From contig CAVTPG010000001.1 in NCBI GenBank assembly GCA_963736595.1, forward strand, positions 124,001-188,000: a stretch of 64,000 bases of DNA, read 5' to 3'. The stretch comes from Parapontixanthobacter sp963736595. GTDB taxonomy: Bacteria > Pseudomonadota > Alphaproteobacteria > Sphingomonadales > Sphingomonadaceae. The notes beneath the pieces are model-generated. The model was given only the letters and a program-made list of their open reading frames with translations. It was not told the DNA's origin and did not search any database. Both the position numbers and the translations under genes were made by a program. Numbering within the stretch: the first letter of the stretch is position 1; each line of letters starts with the position of its first letter. Below, piece after piece: positions 52,216 through 61,186 of the stretch.

Positions 52216-53519
52216 TGCGGACGATCGGCCATGGGCAACCAGAAACAGATTTGCCAAATACTGCCTTGCGAATTGCCCATCTTACAACAACCAATGATGG
52301 CGGCGCTGGCATTGCTGTAGAGCGATTGCATGCAGCCCTGCAAAATATTGGTCACAATTCAAAAATCTTTATGCATTACGGATCGAGTTGGTCGGAAGGC
52401 CATGAAAAGTTTGAAACCACATCGTCGCGAACTAAGCTTGCTATCTCGAAAGCATTCTTCAAACTTTCAACTGAAGAGAAATACTATTTTCGCAATGCGG
52501 AATGGCGCAATCCAGCGGCAAATGCCATCTACAAAGCAATTTCAACGTTCGCTCCTGATATAATAATATCGCATTTTACAAGCGGCTTCATGTCCTTTCA
52601 GGAGCAATCTGAAATCAGCAAAAGCTTCGGTACGCCGATCCTGTTTTATCTTATGGATATGAATCCGCTAACGGGGGGGTGTCACTTCGCTTGGGATTGC
52701 CGCGGATACGAACGAGAGTGCGCAAGCTGCCCAGCCGTGACGATTAAGCATTTAAGAGCTTTTGCAAAAAACACCCTCACGAAGAAAACCAGAGCTATTG
52801 ACGGGCTGAACCATTCTGTCGTCGCAGGCTCATCGTGGTTGGCAGCTCAGGCCATGCGCTCATCGATCTTCGGCGCATCTAAAGTCGACATTGCGCCGCT
52901 AGGCTTGGACCCCGCAATCTTTCGCCCGATGGATCAGGAGGCAGCCCGGGTCGAATTCGGCCTGGAATCCGGGCGGCCGATGCTCTTCTTTGGCTCTCGA
53001 AAAAATGAGCAAATGCGTAAAGGAGTGCCCCTGTTGAAGGCGGCGTTACAGCTCCTTGCCACTCAACTTTCGAAAGATCGTCTTCCGTTGCTTTTGGTAG
53101 CTGGCGATGGCCCGGATTTTCGTGAATTTACAGAGGCTGGCTACCAAGTGAAAAATCTTGGGCCGGTGCCGCCAGAGCAGCTTATAAAAGCTTATTCGGC
53201 CGCTACTATTTATATTAGCCCATCTATCGAGGACGCAGGTCCCATGATGATTAACGAAAGTGTTATGTGCGGCTGTCTTGTCGTGGCAAACCCTCTGGGC
53301 GTCGCATTGGATATCGTCGAGGACGGAGGCACTGGCCGAATATCCAAGACCGACAACGATCCGGATCACTTCAGCGAGGCCATTTTGGACGTGCTTTCTT
53401 GGGGCGAAGATCGTATTGTAAAAGGGAGATCGCGTGCGCGTGAATTGGCGCTCGAGCGATTGACGGCAGATGCACAGGCTGGCGCTATTTCTGCGCTGGT
53501 CCGTGAATTGCAGAATTGA
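52215..53519 (+). CDS. Glycosyltransferase family 4, WcaC-like
   Basis: The 434-residue protein has the N-terminal RIAHLTTTNDGGAGIAVERL, the cysteine-rich loop MDMNPLTGGCHFAWDCRG with ERECASCPA that marks WcaC-type transferases, and GT-B C-terminal motifs (FFGSRKNEQMRKGVPLL, SPSIEDAGPMMINESVMCG). It transfers a sugar onto the lipid-linked intermediate. It overlaps the upstream gene by one base and precedes the acyltransferase by 15 bases. Confidence 0.86.
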   Translation: MRTIGHGQPETDLPNTALRIAHLTTTNDGGAGIAVERLHAALQNIGHNSKIFMHYGSSWSEGHEKFETTSSRTKLAISKAFFKLSTEEKYYFRNAEWRNPAANAIYKAISTFAPDIIISHFTSGFMSFQEQSEISKSFGTPILFYLMDMNPLTGGCHFAWDCRGYERECASCPAVTIKHLRAFAKNTLTKKTRAIDGLNHSVVAGSSWLAAQAMRSSIFGASKVDIAPLGLDPAIFRPMDQEAARVEFGLESGRPMLFFGSRKNEQMRKGVPLLKAALQLLATQLSKDRLPLLLVAGDGPDFREFTEAGYQVKNLGPVPPEQLIKAYSAATIYISPSIEDAGPMMINESVMCGCLVVANPLGVALDIVEDGGTGRISKTDNDPDHFSEAILDVLSWGEDRIVKGRSRARELALERLTADAQAGAISALVRELQN

Positions 53520-53534
53520 AGCCGGAGAAACCCA

Positions 53535-54332
53535 TTGGACAATTCAGAGTACAAATTCTCCTGCTCGGAGCATACGAATTTTTCCATTTCTCGGCGGGTA
53601 AAGATCGGTTCTAACGTAACTTTCGGCCCGAAGTGCCAAAACATCTCGATTGGTTACGGCACTATACTGGGGCGCGACCTGTACATCGACGTTGAAGAAC
53701 TGACTATCGGCGAATATACGACAATCCACCATGGCGCTGTTATAAGCGGTAAGAAGACAACTATCGGGCATAATTGCTGGTTTGGCCATTACACCATTAT
53801 TGATTCTCTGGGCGGTTATACAAATATCGGTAACAATGTCGGAGTCGGTGCTCATTCTCAGTTGTGGAGCCATATGCAATTTGGCGATACGCTGCAGGGC
53901 TGTCGCTGGAGCAGCTCCGGCAGGCTGACACTGGAAGACGATGTCTGGCTTGTCGGGCATTCAATCACCGGGCCAATTCATGCAGCTGAGAAAAGTATGC
54001 TCATGACCGGCGGTGTGGCAACGCGCGACATGGAGGCAAATCACGTTTACGCTGGCTCCCCTGCCAAGGACATGACCGACAAATTCGGTCCGCAATTCGA
54101 AGATGTTGCGGATGAGGAGAAGGTAATTCGGTTCGACAGGCTTATAGAAGAATTTTGTAATCAAACCGGCATCTCGCGAGGCCTGTTCGAAATTGTTAAT
54201 TCATTTGATGATCAATCGAACGTAACGCAGTTTAACGTGCCGCAGCGGACCTACCGACCTATCAGGACCGAAGTGGAGTATCGGTTCATCCGCTTTATGC
54301 TTTACGAGCGCGCCAAATGGTTACCCGCTTAA
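53535..54332 (+). CDS. Hexapeptide-repeat acyltransferase (WbbJ-like)
   Basis: The 265-residue protein has a left-handed beta-helix acyltransferase domain (about residues 20-185: ISIGYGTILGRDLYIDV, TIGEYTTIHHGAVISG, TGGVATRDMEANHVYAGSPA) and an unusual C-terminal extension of about 75 residues. The family O- or N-acetylates sugars using acetyl-CoA. Being next to wecE it may acylate dTDP-Fuc4N, the role of WecD in ECA synthesis, but WecD belongs to another fold, so this is a guess. The start is a TTG with GGAG seven bases upstream. Confidence 0.78.
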   Translation: MDNSEYKFSCSEHTNFSISRRVKIGSNVTFGPKCQNISIGYGTILGRDLYIDVEELTIGEYTTIHHGAVISGKKTTIGHNCWFGHYTIIDSLGGYTNIGNNVGVGAHSQLWSHMQFGDTLQGCRWSSSGRLTLEDDVWLVGHSITGPIHAAEKSMLMTGGVATRDMEANHVYAGSPAKDMTDKFGPQFEDVADEEKVIRFDRLIEEFCNQTGISRGLFEIVNSFDDQSNVTQFNVPQRTYRPIRTEVEYRFIRFMLYERAKWLPA

Positions 54333-54419
54333 ATGGCGCTCGCACTTAAGGGTTGCGAAATTTCGGCGATGAAGGCCAAGTTGGGCACAGGGGTTTTTTG
54401 ACAAGGCGCGCAATTAGAT

Positions 54420-55550
54420 ATGGAACAAATCCCCTTTAATCGCCCATATGTTACCGGGGCGGAGATCAAATATATTGCAGAAGCCTTAGAGCAGGGGCGC
54501 TTGTCGGGAGACGGCCCCTTTACAAAAAGGTGCCACGCTAAACTTGAAAATTTACTTGGCTCAGGCCGTGCATTTTTAACAACGTCTTGCACCGATGCCC
54601 TGGAGGCCTCCGCCCTTCTCATAGATATCAAAGCTGGCGATGAAGTAATTGTGCCAAGTTACACATTCGTATCAACAGCGAATGCTTTTGCCCTGCGCGG
54701 GGCGAAGATAGTTTTTGCGGATAGCGAAATAGCGCATCCCAATATCGACGCTTTAAGTTTAGAAGAGCTGGTCACTCCAAAAACACGAGCGATCGTTCCA
54801 GTCCATTACGCTGGCTGCGCTTGCGACATGGATCCCATTATGGCCCTTGCCGATGATCACGGTCTCCATGTCGTCGAGGATGCCGCACAAGGCATAGCAT
54901 CCAATTACAAGGGCGTCCCCCTCGGCACAATCGGTCATTTGGGGGCATTCTCTTTTCACGAAACGAAAAACATTATTTCTGGCGAAGGCGGGTCGCTACA
55001 CGTCAACGACAAGGCAATGGTGAAGCAGGCGGAGGTCGTTCGAGAAAAAGGAACCGACCGGTCAGCATTTTTTCGAGGCGAGGTTGATAAGTATGGCTGG
55101 GTGTCTTTGGGGTCGTCATATCTTCCGTCCGAGCTGATTGCAGCCAGCCTCCTTGCCCAATTGGACAGTATCGACGAAATACAGAAAAAACGCCTGATAA
55201 TCTGGCAGTCTTACGACCAAAGGCTGCGCCCGCTTGAGAAAAATGGCGCGTTTAGCTGCCCTGTTATTCCGGATTATTCAACAAACAATGCCCACATGTA
55301 CTACCTCGTATGCAAATCCCCTGAAATCCGAAACTCCTTACAGAAGTTTTTGAAATCAAACGGAATACACGCGACGTTTCATTATCAAGCCTTGCATGAC
55401 AGCGTATATTTCCATGATCGCCATGACGGAAGGCCATTGCCAAATGCAGATCGCTTCACAACTTGCTTGTTGCGGTTACCATTGTTTCTAGATCTTAGTG
55501 ACGATCAAATTAATTACATTTGCGACACAATTGCGCAATTTTCGAATTGA
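54420..55550 (+). CDS. wecE: dTDP-4-amino-4,6-dideoxygalactose transaminase
   Basis: WecE (RffA) transaminates dTDP-4-keto-6-deoxy-glucose to dTDP-Fuc4N with glutamate and PLP. The 376-residue protein follows E. coli WecE closely in motif layout: IPFNRPYVTGAE, GDEVIVPSYTFVSTANAF, VPVHYAGCACDMD, the PLP lysine K183 in SFHETKNI, REKGTDRSAFFRGEVDKY. It is immediately followed by rmlB and rmlA, which make its substrate. The absence of rmlC and rmlD supports an amino sugar rather than rhamnose as end product. Confidence 0.92.
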   Translation: MEQIPFNRPYVTGAEIKYIAEALEQGRLSGDGPFTKRCHAKLENLLGSGRAFLTTSCTDALEASALLIDIKAGDEVIVPSYTFVSTANAFALRGAKIVFADSEIAHPNIDALSLEELVTPKTRAIVPVHYAGCACDMDPIMALADDHGLHVVEDAAQGIASNYKGVPLGTIGHLGAFSFHETKNIISGEGGSLHVNDKAMVKQAEVVREKGTDRSAFFRGEVDKYGWVSLGSSYLPSELIAASLLAQLDSIDEIQKKRLIIWQSYDQRLRPLEKNGAFSCPVIPDYSTNNAHMYYLVCKSPEIRNSLQKFLKSNGIHATFHYQALHDSVYFHDRHDGRPLPNADRFTTCLLRLPLFLDLSDDQINYICDTIAQFSN

Positions 55551-55583
55551 CCCGCATTTCTTGCGGCACGTGGAGGTAGAGGC

Positions 55584-56663
55584 ATGATATTAGTTACCGG
55601 CGGTGCCGGCTTCATCGGCTCCAATCTTGTTCGGCACATTCTCTCCACAGACCCTAAAGAGCACGTCGTGGTATTGGACGCGCTGACTTATGCGGGCAAT
55701 CTGGCCAACCTTAAGGATGTCGACGAAACCAGATTCAGCTTTGAGCGAGGTGATATCGGCGACTTTGAACTGGTTACATCGCTGCTAAAAAAGTACCGTC
55801 CGGATGCCATCTTGCACCTTGCTGCTGAAAGCCACGTAGATCGGTCCATCGAAAGCGCCGGGGCTTTCGTTGCGACGAACGTAAACGGCACACACAAATT
55901 ATTGGAGGCAGCGCGAGATTATCGACGATCTCTCTCCGAACAGGAGAATGAGGAAAAACAGCAGGCGTTTCGGTTTGTCCATGTCAGTACAGACGAGGTA
56001 TATGGCACTCTGGGCCCAGATGATAAGCCTTTCTGCGAAACCACGCCATATCGTCCCAATTCACCCTATGCCGCTAGCAAAGCCGCAAGTGATATGCTGG
56101 CGCGTGCCTGGCACAAAACTTATGGGCTGCCCGTCATCATCACGAATTGCAGCAATAATTACGGACCATATCAATTCCCGGAAAAACTGATTCCGCTTGT
56201 CATTATGAAAGCCTTACGCGGAGAGCCCTTGCCAATATATGGCGATGGGAAACAGGTCAGGGACTGGCTCTATGTCACGGATCATTGCTGCGGCATACTC
56301 GATGCCCTGGCAAAGGGGCGGATTGGCGAAACATATATTATCGGGGGCGGTAGCGAGTTGACCAATATCGATCTGGTTCGCAAGCTTTGCGGTTTGCTGG
56401 ATGATATGATGCCAAAAAGCGGCAGCGGATCTTATGCCGATCAAATCACCCATGTTAAAGACCGCGCCGGACATGATCGCCGTTATTCGGTAAACTGCGA
56501 CAAAGCAGGAGCAGAGCTGGGCTATGCCGCAAAAGAGACATTGCATTCAGGCCTTAAGAAAACCGTAAAATGGTACCTCGATAACAGCAAATGGGTCGAT
56601 AGCATCGAGTCAGGTGCTTATAGCGAATGGCTGGACCGCAAATACGGAGAAATACGCAAGTGA
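55584..56663 (+). CDS. rmlB: dTDP-glucose 4,6-dehydratase
   Basis: RmlB converts dTDP-glucose to dTDP-4-keto-6-deoxy-glucose. The 359-residue protein has TGGAGFIGSNLVRHIL, HLAAESHVDRSIE, VSTDEVYGTLG and the catalytic YAASKAASD. GGAGG lies upstream of the ATG, one of the clearest ribosome sites in the cluster. Its stop overlaps the rmlA GTG start by four bases. Product is used by WecE upstream. Confidence 0.95.
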   Translation: MILVTGGAGFIGSNLVRHILSTDPKEHVVVLDALTYAGNLANLKDVDETRFSFERGDIGDFELVTSLLKKYRPDAILHLAAESHVDRSIESAGAFVATNVNGTHKLLEAARDYRRSLSEQENEEKQQAFRFVHVSTDEVYGTLGPDDKPFCETTPYRPNSPYAASKAASDMLARAWHKTYGLPVIITNCSNNYGPYQFPEKLIPLVIMKALRGEPLPIYGDGKQVRDWLYVTDHCCGILDALAKGRIGETYIIGGGSELTNIDLVRKLCGLLDDMMPKSGSGSYADQITHVKDRAGHDRRYSVNCDKAGAELGYAAKETLHSGLKKTVKWYLDNSKWVDSIESGAYSEWLDRKYGEIRK

Positions 56664-57529
56664 AGCGCAAGGGAATTATTTTAGCAGGTGGCAGCGGTAC
56701 GCGCCTGTATCCGCTGACCAAAGTGGTGTCCAAACAAATGCTGCCGGTTTATGATAAGCCGATGGTTTATTACCCGCTGACATCATTGATGCTCGCAGGC
56801 ATTGACGACATTCTGTTGATATCTACGCCTCACGATACGCCGCTTTTCGAACAACTTTTGGGTGATGGATCGCAGTGGGGCGTGTCAATCCGCTATGCAG
56901 TCCAGCCAAAACCTGCCGGCATCGCGCAGGCTTTGATTATAGCAGCCGATTTCCTAGGCGGCGATCATTCTGCTTTGATCCTGGGTGACAATTTGTTTTA
57001 TGGCGACCAGTTTGGAAAAATTCTGGCTGATGTTTCAGGGCGGCAATCAGGGTGCTCCTTGTTTGCATATCGCGTCCATGATCCGGAGCGGTATGGTGTG
57101 GTCGAACTTGACGAAAATTTTTGCCCCGTCAGTCTGGTGGAGAAGCCTAATAACCCGAAATCTAACTTTGCTGTTACGGGCTTATATTTTTATGACGGCG
57201 ACGCTTCAAAAATTGCCAGTTCTCTCAAGCCATCCGATAGGGGGGAAGTAGAGATCACCGATCTGAATCAGCACTACCTCGATCATGGCAATGCCGATGT
57301 AACCGTACTTGGTCGAGGATATACATGGCTTGATACGGGCACCCCGCAAAGCTTGATTGAGGCGGGACAGTTTATTGAGACAATACAAAACCGCCAAGGA
57401 TTAATGATTGCCTGCCCTGAAGAGATTGCGTTCAATGCAGGGTGGATCGGAAAGCCGGAAATAAGCCAGATGGCCGATAAATATAGCAACAGCCTTTACG
57501 GGCAATATTTGCGGCAGCTTTTAACCTAA
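56660..57529 (+). CDS. rmlA: Glucose-1-phosphate thymidylyltransferase
   Basis: RmlA makes dTDP-glucose from dTTP and glucose-1-phosphate. The 289-residue protein has the nucleotidyltransferase signature GIILAGGSGTRLYPLTKVVSKQ, LGDNLFYGD and EKPNNPKSNFAVTGLYFYD. The GTG at 56660, overlapping the rmlB TGA, is the start that fits the family; a longer frame to 56627 lies inside rmlB. It is the last gene of the cluster and its stop overlaps the convergent fabI stop by four bases. Confidence 0.95.
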   Translation: MKRKGIILAGGSGTRLYPLTKVVSKQMLPVYDKPMVYYPLTSLMLAGIDDILLISTPHDTPLFEQLLGDGSQWGVSIRYAVQPKPAGIAQALIIAADFLGGDHSALILGDNLFYGDQFGKILADVSGRQSGCSLFAYRVHDPERYGVVELDENFCPVSLVEKPNNPKSNFAVTGLYFYDGDASKIASSLKPSDRGEVEITDLNQHYLDHGNADVTVLGRGYTWLDTGTPQSLIEAGQFIETIQNRQGLMIACPEEIAFNAGWIGKPEISQMADKYSNSLYGQYLRQLLT

Positions 57530-58350
57530 TCCAACCCGATATCCGGTGCGTCTTCCTGCTTCATGCCGACGACGTGATAGCCTGCGTCAACGTGATGAAC
57601 TTCGCCGGTGACGCCGGATGACAGATCGGAGAGCAGGTATAGCCCCGCACCGCCGACATCGTCGATAGTGACATTGCGGCGTAAGGGCGCATTCAGCTCG
57701 TTCCAGCGCAAAATATACCGGAAATCGCCGATCCCGCTGGCGGCCAGCGTTTTGATCGGCCCGGCGGACAGGGCGTTTACGCGAATGCCTGCCGGCCCAA
57801 GATCGTTGGCAAGATACTGGACGCTACTTTCCAGTGCGGCCTTGGCAACGCCCATCACGTTGTAATGCGGAATGACTTTTTCCGCGCCATAATAGGTCAG
57901 CGTGACGATGCTGCCGCCGCCTTTACCGTCTTCGGTTTTGGGCGGCATCATTTTGGCTGCGCGCTGCGCCACGGCGACCAGCGAATAGGCGGAAATATTC
58001 ATCGTCATCAGAAAATTGTCGAGGCTGGTATCGACATATTTTCCGCGCAATTCATTCTTGTCCGAAAACCCGATTGCATGAACGACGAAATCGATCGTGT
58101 CCCAGCGGCTTTTCAGCGTGGCAAATGCCTCGTCCAGCGCATCCATATCGGACACATCGCAGGGAAATACGAAGTCGGAATCCAGTTGCGCGGCCAAGGG
58201 TTTGACCCGCTTTGCCAGCGCCTCGCCCTGATAGGTAAAGGCCAGCTCTGCGCCATGTTCACGCAATTGCTGGGCAATGCCCCACGCCAGCGACTTGTCG
58301 TTCGCAAGGCCCATGATCAGCCCGCGTTTCCCCGCCATCAACCCGCTCAT
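57526..58350 (-). CDS. fabI: Enoyl-[acyl-carrier-protein] reductase (NADH)
   Basis: FabI reduces trans-2-enoyl-ACP in the last step of each fatty acid elongation cycle. The 274-residue SDR protein has the FabI-type nucleotide motif GLANDKSLAWGIA, HAIGFSDKNELRG, and the catalytic Tyr163 and Lys170 (HYNVMGVAKA, Tyr-x6-Lys). AAGGAT precedes the ATG at 58350. It follows the YihY gene by 18 bases, so dnaJ-like, yihY and fabI may be cotranscribed. It marks the right border of the polysaccharide region. Confidence 0.95.
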   Translation of the reverse strand: MSGLMAGKRGLIMGLANDKSLAWGIAQQLREHGAELAFTYQGEALAKRVKPLAAQLDSDFVFPCDVSDMDALDEAFATLKSRWDTIDFVVHAIGFSDKNELRGKYVDTSLDNFLMTMNISAYSLVAVAQRAAKMMPPKTEDGKGGGSIVTLTYYGAEKVIPHYNVMGVAKAALESSVQYLANDLGPAGIRVNALSAGPIKTLAASGIGDFRYILRWNELNAPLRRNVTIDDVGGAGLYLLSDLSSGVTGEVHHVDAGYHVVGMKQEDAPDIGLD

Positions 58351-58368
58351 AACGATCCTTTATATTCG

Positions 58369-59346
58369 CTAGTAATCCGCATGGTGTTCCAGCAAGTCCG
58401 CCGCCTGCTCTTCCGGTGTCTCGGCCAGCGCTGCATTCAGCTCTGCCCCTACCACCATTCCCAGCCCGACCAACCAGAAAAAGAACAGCGTTATCATGAT
58501 CCCGGCGAGGCTACCGTAAGTCAGGTCGTAGGAGAAAAAGCTCGATAAGACGCGCGGCAGGATGACGGTAACGGCGACCCACCACAGCGTCACGACCAGC
58601 GCGCCGGGCCATTTGGGATAGCGGCGTTGTCGGTAATCATGCGGGGTGAGCGTGTAGAAAATCATGTAGAGCGAGCCGAACAGGCCCAGCCCCGGAACGA
58701 TGCGCGACAAGGACAGGCCGGAAATGACCTCGCTCAAAGTCGGCAGATAAGCGGCAATAAATTCCTGCGCGGCGGTAATCATGAATTGCGCAATCAATGA
58801 CAGCATCAGCAGGACGACGGCGGCGATGATGATCCCGGTAGAGAACAGCCGGTACTTCCAGAACGAATAGGTGGCTTCGGTACCATATGCGCGGCGGAGC
58901 ATCTCACGGATCGTCTCGATCAGGCTGCCGACGGTCCAGAGCGCCACAACCGCACCTGCCCATAACAGCCAGCCGCTGCGCGCTTCGACCACGTCGCGGG
59001 CGACCGGGCCGATCGTCTCACGCACGGTGGGGGGAAGGGCAACGAGAATAGCGTTGATGGTGGCGGCGCGCTCGCCCTCTTCACCGATCGCGGAGAACAC
59101 GGCTGCGCCCAGAATAAAGAACGGGAAGATCGCCAGCATCGCCATGTAGGCAAGATTGCCCGCATGAATGAAGCCTTCATTATATGTGCCGATGAAGACG
59201 CGCTTGATGACTTGAAAAAAGCGGCTGCCCGGCCCCATCCGGCTGGTGACTTGGCCGCGCAGATAGGCGGCGGACTTGCGCCGGTCTTCGGGCGAAAGCG
59301 AGCGAACCTTGCGCTTGGTTGGATCGGCCAGTTCAGGTTCGGCCAA
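58369..59346 (-). CDS. YihY/virulence factor BrkB family membrane protein (second copy)
   Basis: The 325-residue protein has an N-terminal charged tail, then about six membrane segments with the family pattern (HAGNLAYMAMLAIFPFFILGA, YMIFYTLTPHDYRQRR, GLGMVVGAELNAALAE). It is longer and quite different in sequence from the copy at 1672-2535. The function of the family is unknown. The start is a TTG at 59346. It lies 48 bases after the dnaJ-like gene and 18 before fabI on the same strand. Confidence 0.86.
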   Translation of the reverse strand: MAEPELADPTKRKVRSLSPEDRRKSAAYLRGQVTSRMGPGSRFFQVIKRVFIGTYNEGFIHAGNLAYMAMLAIFPFFILGAAVFSAIGEEGERAATINAILVALPPTVRETIGPVARDVVEARSGWLLWAGAVVALWTVGSLIETIREMLRRAYGTEATYSFWKYRLFSTGIIIAAVVLLMLSLIAQFMITAAQEFIAAYLPTLSEVISGLSLSRIVPGLGLFGSLYMIFYTLTPHDYRQRRYPKWPGALVVTLWWVAVTVILPRVLSSFFSYDLTYGSLAGIMITLFFFWLVGLGMVVGAELNAALAETPEEQAADLLEHHADY

Positions 59347-59394
59347 AAAAAGCCCTTCTCATGCTGGAATACGCACCGCGATATTTCTCTCGCG

Positions 59395-60363
59395 TCAGCT
59401 CATGCCTTTGCGGGGATCGCTATCGTCTTTCCACCCATCGAGGCGCTTTGCAAGCTCGGTAAGGTTGGCGGGCAATTGAATTTCCAACGTGACGAGCTGA
59501 TCGCCGCGACTGTTATCCTTCTTGGAAAAGCCTTTGCCTTTCAGGCGCAGGACCGTGCCGCCATTGGTGCCCGCCTTGATCGTCATCATCACTGCGCCAT
59601 CGACCGTGGGCACGCGCACCTTTGCACCGTTGACCGCTTCGTCCAGAGTGATCGGCAAGTCGAAGCGCACATCGTCGCCTTCGCGGCGGAAGAAGGAATG
59701 CGCATCGATCTGAATTTTGACGATGCCATCGCCTGCGCCGCCCGGACCTTGGCCGCCTTTGCCTTTGAGGCGCATTTGCGTGCCGTCTTCGACTCCGGCG
59801 GGCAATTTCAAGTCGATCGTTTTGCCATCGGACAGGGTGATGCGCTGATCGGCGCGGATGGCTGCATCGACGAAGGGAACGCGCAGCCGATAAAGAATGT
59901 CGGAGCCTTTGGCCGGAGGCGGCGCGGGTCGCCGTCCGCCAGCAAAACCGGCGGAACTGGCGCGTCTGCCGCCACCGCCGCCGAACAGCCCCTCGAAAAT
60001 GTCGCCGATATCCGCGTTATTTCCCATGCCTTCGAAATCGCGCGGGTTGAAGCCGCCTTGTCCGCCCGGTGCTGCGCCATAGGAGGAGCCGCCAAATCCG
60101 CCCGGACCGCCTGCGCCCATCCCGCCGAAAGGATTGGCCGGATTGCCGTCGCCATCGATCTCGCCCCGGTCGAATTGCGCGCGCTTGTCTTTGTCGGACA
60201 GCAGGTCATAGGCCTGCGTGACTTTGCTGAATCGCTCGGTCGCGGTGGGATTGTCCTTGTTCTTGTCGGGATGCAATTCCTTGGCGAGCTTGCGATAGGC
60301 GCTCTTGATGTCTTTTTCGGTTGCACCGCGCGCAACACCGAGAGTGGAATAGGGATCGGCCAT
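59395..60363 (-). CDS. J-domain protein, CbpA-type DnaJ
   Basis: The 322-residue protein has an N-terminal J domain with the HPD motif (ELHPDKNKD, needed to stimulate DnaK ATPase), a Gly/Phe-rich linker (about 75-150) and two C-terminal substrate-binding beta domains (ILYRLRVPFVDAAIRA, VRFDLPITLDEAVNGA). It lacks the zinc-finger cysteines of DnaJ, so it is a class B, CbpA-like cochaperone. The ATG at 60363 is 199 bases from the divergent pdxH; that stretch shows no gene. Confidence 0.92.
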   Translation of the reverse strand: MADPYSTLGVARGATEKDIKSAYRKLAKELHPDKNKDNPTATERFSKVTQAYDLLSDKDKRAQFDRGEIDGDGNPANPFGGMGAGGPGGFGGSSYGAAPGGQGGFNPRDFEGMGNNADIGDIFEGLFGGGGGRRASSAGFAGGRRPAPPPAKGSDILYRLRVPFVDAAIRADQRITLSDGKTIDLKLPAGVEDGTQMRLKGKGGQGPGGAGDGIVKIQIDAHSFFRREGDDVRFDLPITLDEAVNGAKVRVPTVDGAVMMTIKAGTNGGTVLRLKGKGFSKKDNSRGDQLVTLEIQLPANLTELAKRLDGWKDDSDPRKGMS

Positions 60364-60562
60364 AGCGTATTAGCTAGGCAGAACAGTGCGCAGGCGCAAG
60401 GTCTGTCATGCGCAGTCTATTATGCTGGGCCAAGGCGGCCATAGGACAGGCTTTGCAGAGTATGCCGCTTGCGCTTATGAGCGGGGCAGATTTTCCGCGC
60501 GCCGCACGATATTGACGGTGATGCGGTAAGGCAATGGCGCGGCAATTAGGGGGCGAGTAACG

Positions 60563-61186
60563 GTGGATCATCTGCATAGCGTCATCCCTGCCACCGATCC
60601 GTTTGCGCTGTTCGACACCTGGCTGACCGAGGCGAGCGAGTCCGAACCAAACGATCCCAATGCGATGGCAGTCGCAACGGCGACGGCGGATGGTAGTCCA
60701 TCGGTGCGAATGGTGCTGCTAAAAGGGCATGGACCGCATGAAGGCGCGGGCGGCGGCTTTGTCTTCTATACCAATGAAGAAAGCCGCAAAGGGCAGGAAA
60801 TTCTGGAGAACAGTCAGGCGGCGCTGCTGTTTCACTGGAAAAGCCTGCACCGGCAAATCCGCATCGAAGGGCCATTGGCCAAGGTCGGTGCCGCTCAGGC
60901 CGATGCCTATTTCGCCAGCCGCTCACGGCAATCGCAATTGGGTGCAGTTGCTTCTGAGCAATCGCGCCCAATGGCCGAGCGCAAGGAGTTCGTGGAACGC
61001 TATGACGCTGCGGAAGCGCGTTTCGAGGGCCACGATGTCGATCGTCCGGCGCATTGGAACGGTTTTCGCGTGACTCCGATGGCGATGGAATTCTGGATCG
61101 ACCGCCCCGGCCGCTTGCATGATCGCCGCCAGTTCCGTCGCAGCGGGATCGATGCGCCGTGGACCGATACGCTGCTATTTCCATGA
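60563..61186 (+). CDS. pdxH: Pyridoxamine 5'-phosphate oxidase
   Basis: PdxH oxidises pyridoxine or pyridoxamine 5'-phosphate to PLP using FMN. The 207-residue protein has ATADGSPSVRMVLLKGH, FVFYTNEESRKGQEI, QIRIEGPLAKV and the C-terminal FWIDRPGRLHDRRQFRR. The start is a GTG at 60563 with a strong AGGGGG upstream. It starts an operon in which each gene overlaps the next by four bases (ATGA to the CDF transporter, GTGA to phzF). Confidence 0.93.
   Translation: MDHLHSVIPATDPFALFDTWLTEASESEPNDPNAMAVATATADGSPSVRMVLLKGHGPHEGAGGGFVFYTNEESRKGQEILENSQAALLFHWKSLHRQIRIEGPLAKVGAAQADAYFASRSRQSQLGAVASEQSRPMAERKEFVERYDAAEARFEGHDVDRPAHWNGFRVTPMAMEFWIDRPGRLHDRRQFRRSGIDAPWTDTLLFP

Noticed and set aside
59164..60444. 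426-codon plus-strand frame opposite the dnaJ-like gene
   Set aside because: It crosses two convincing minus-strand genes and shows no domain; shadow of GC-rich coding DNA.
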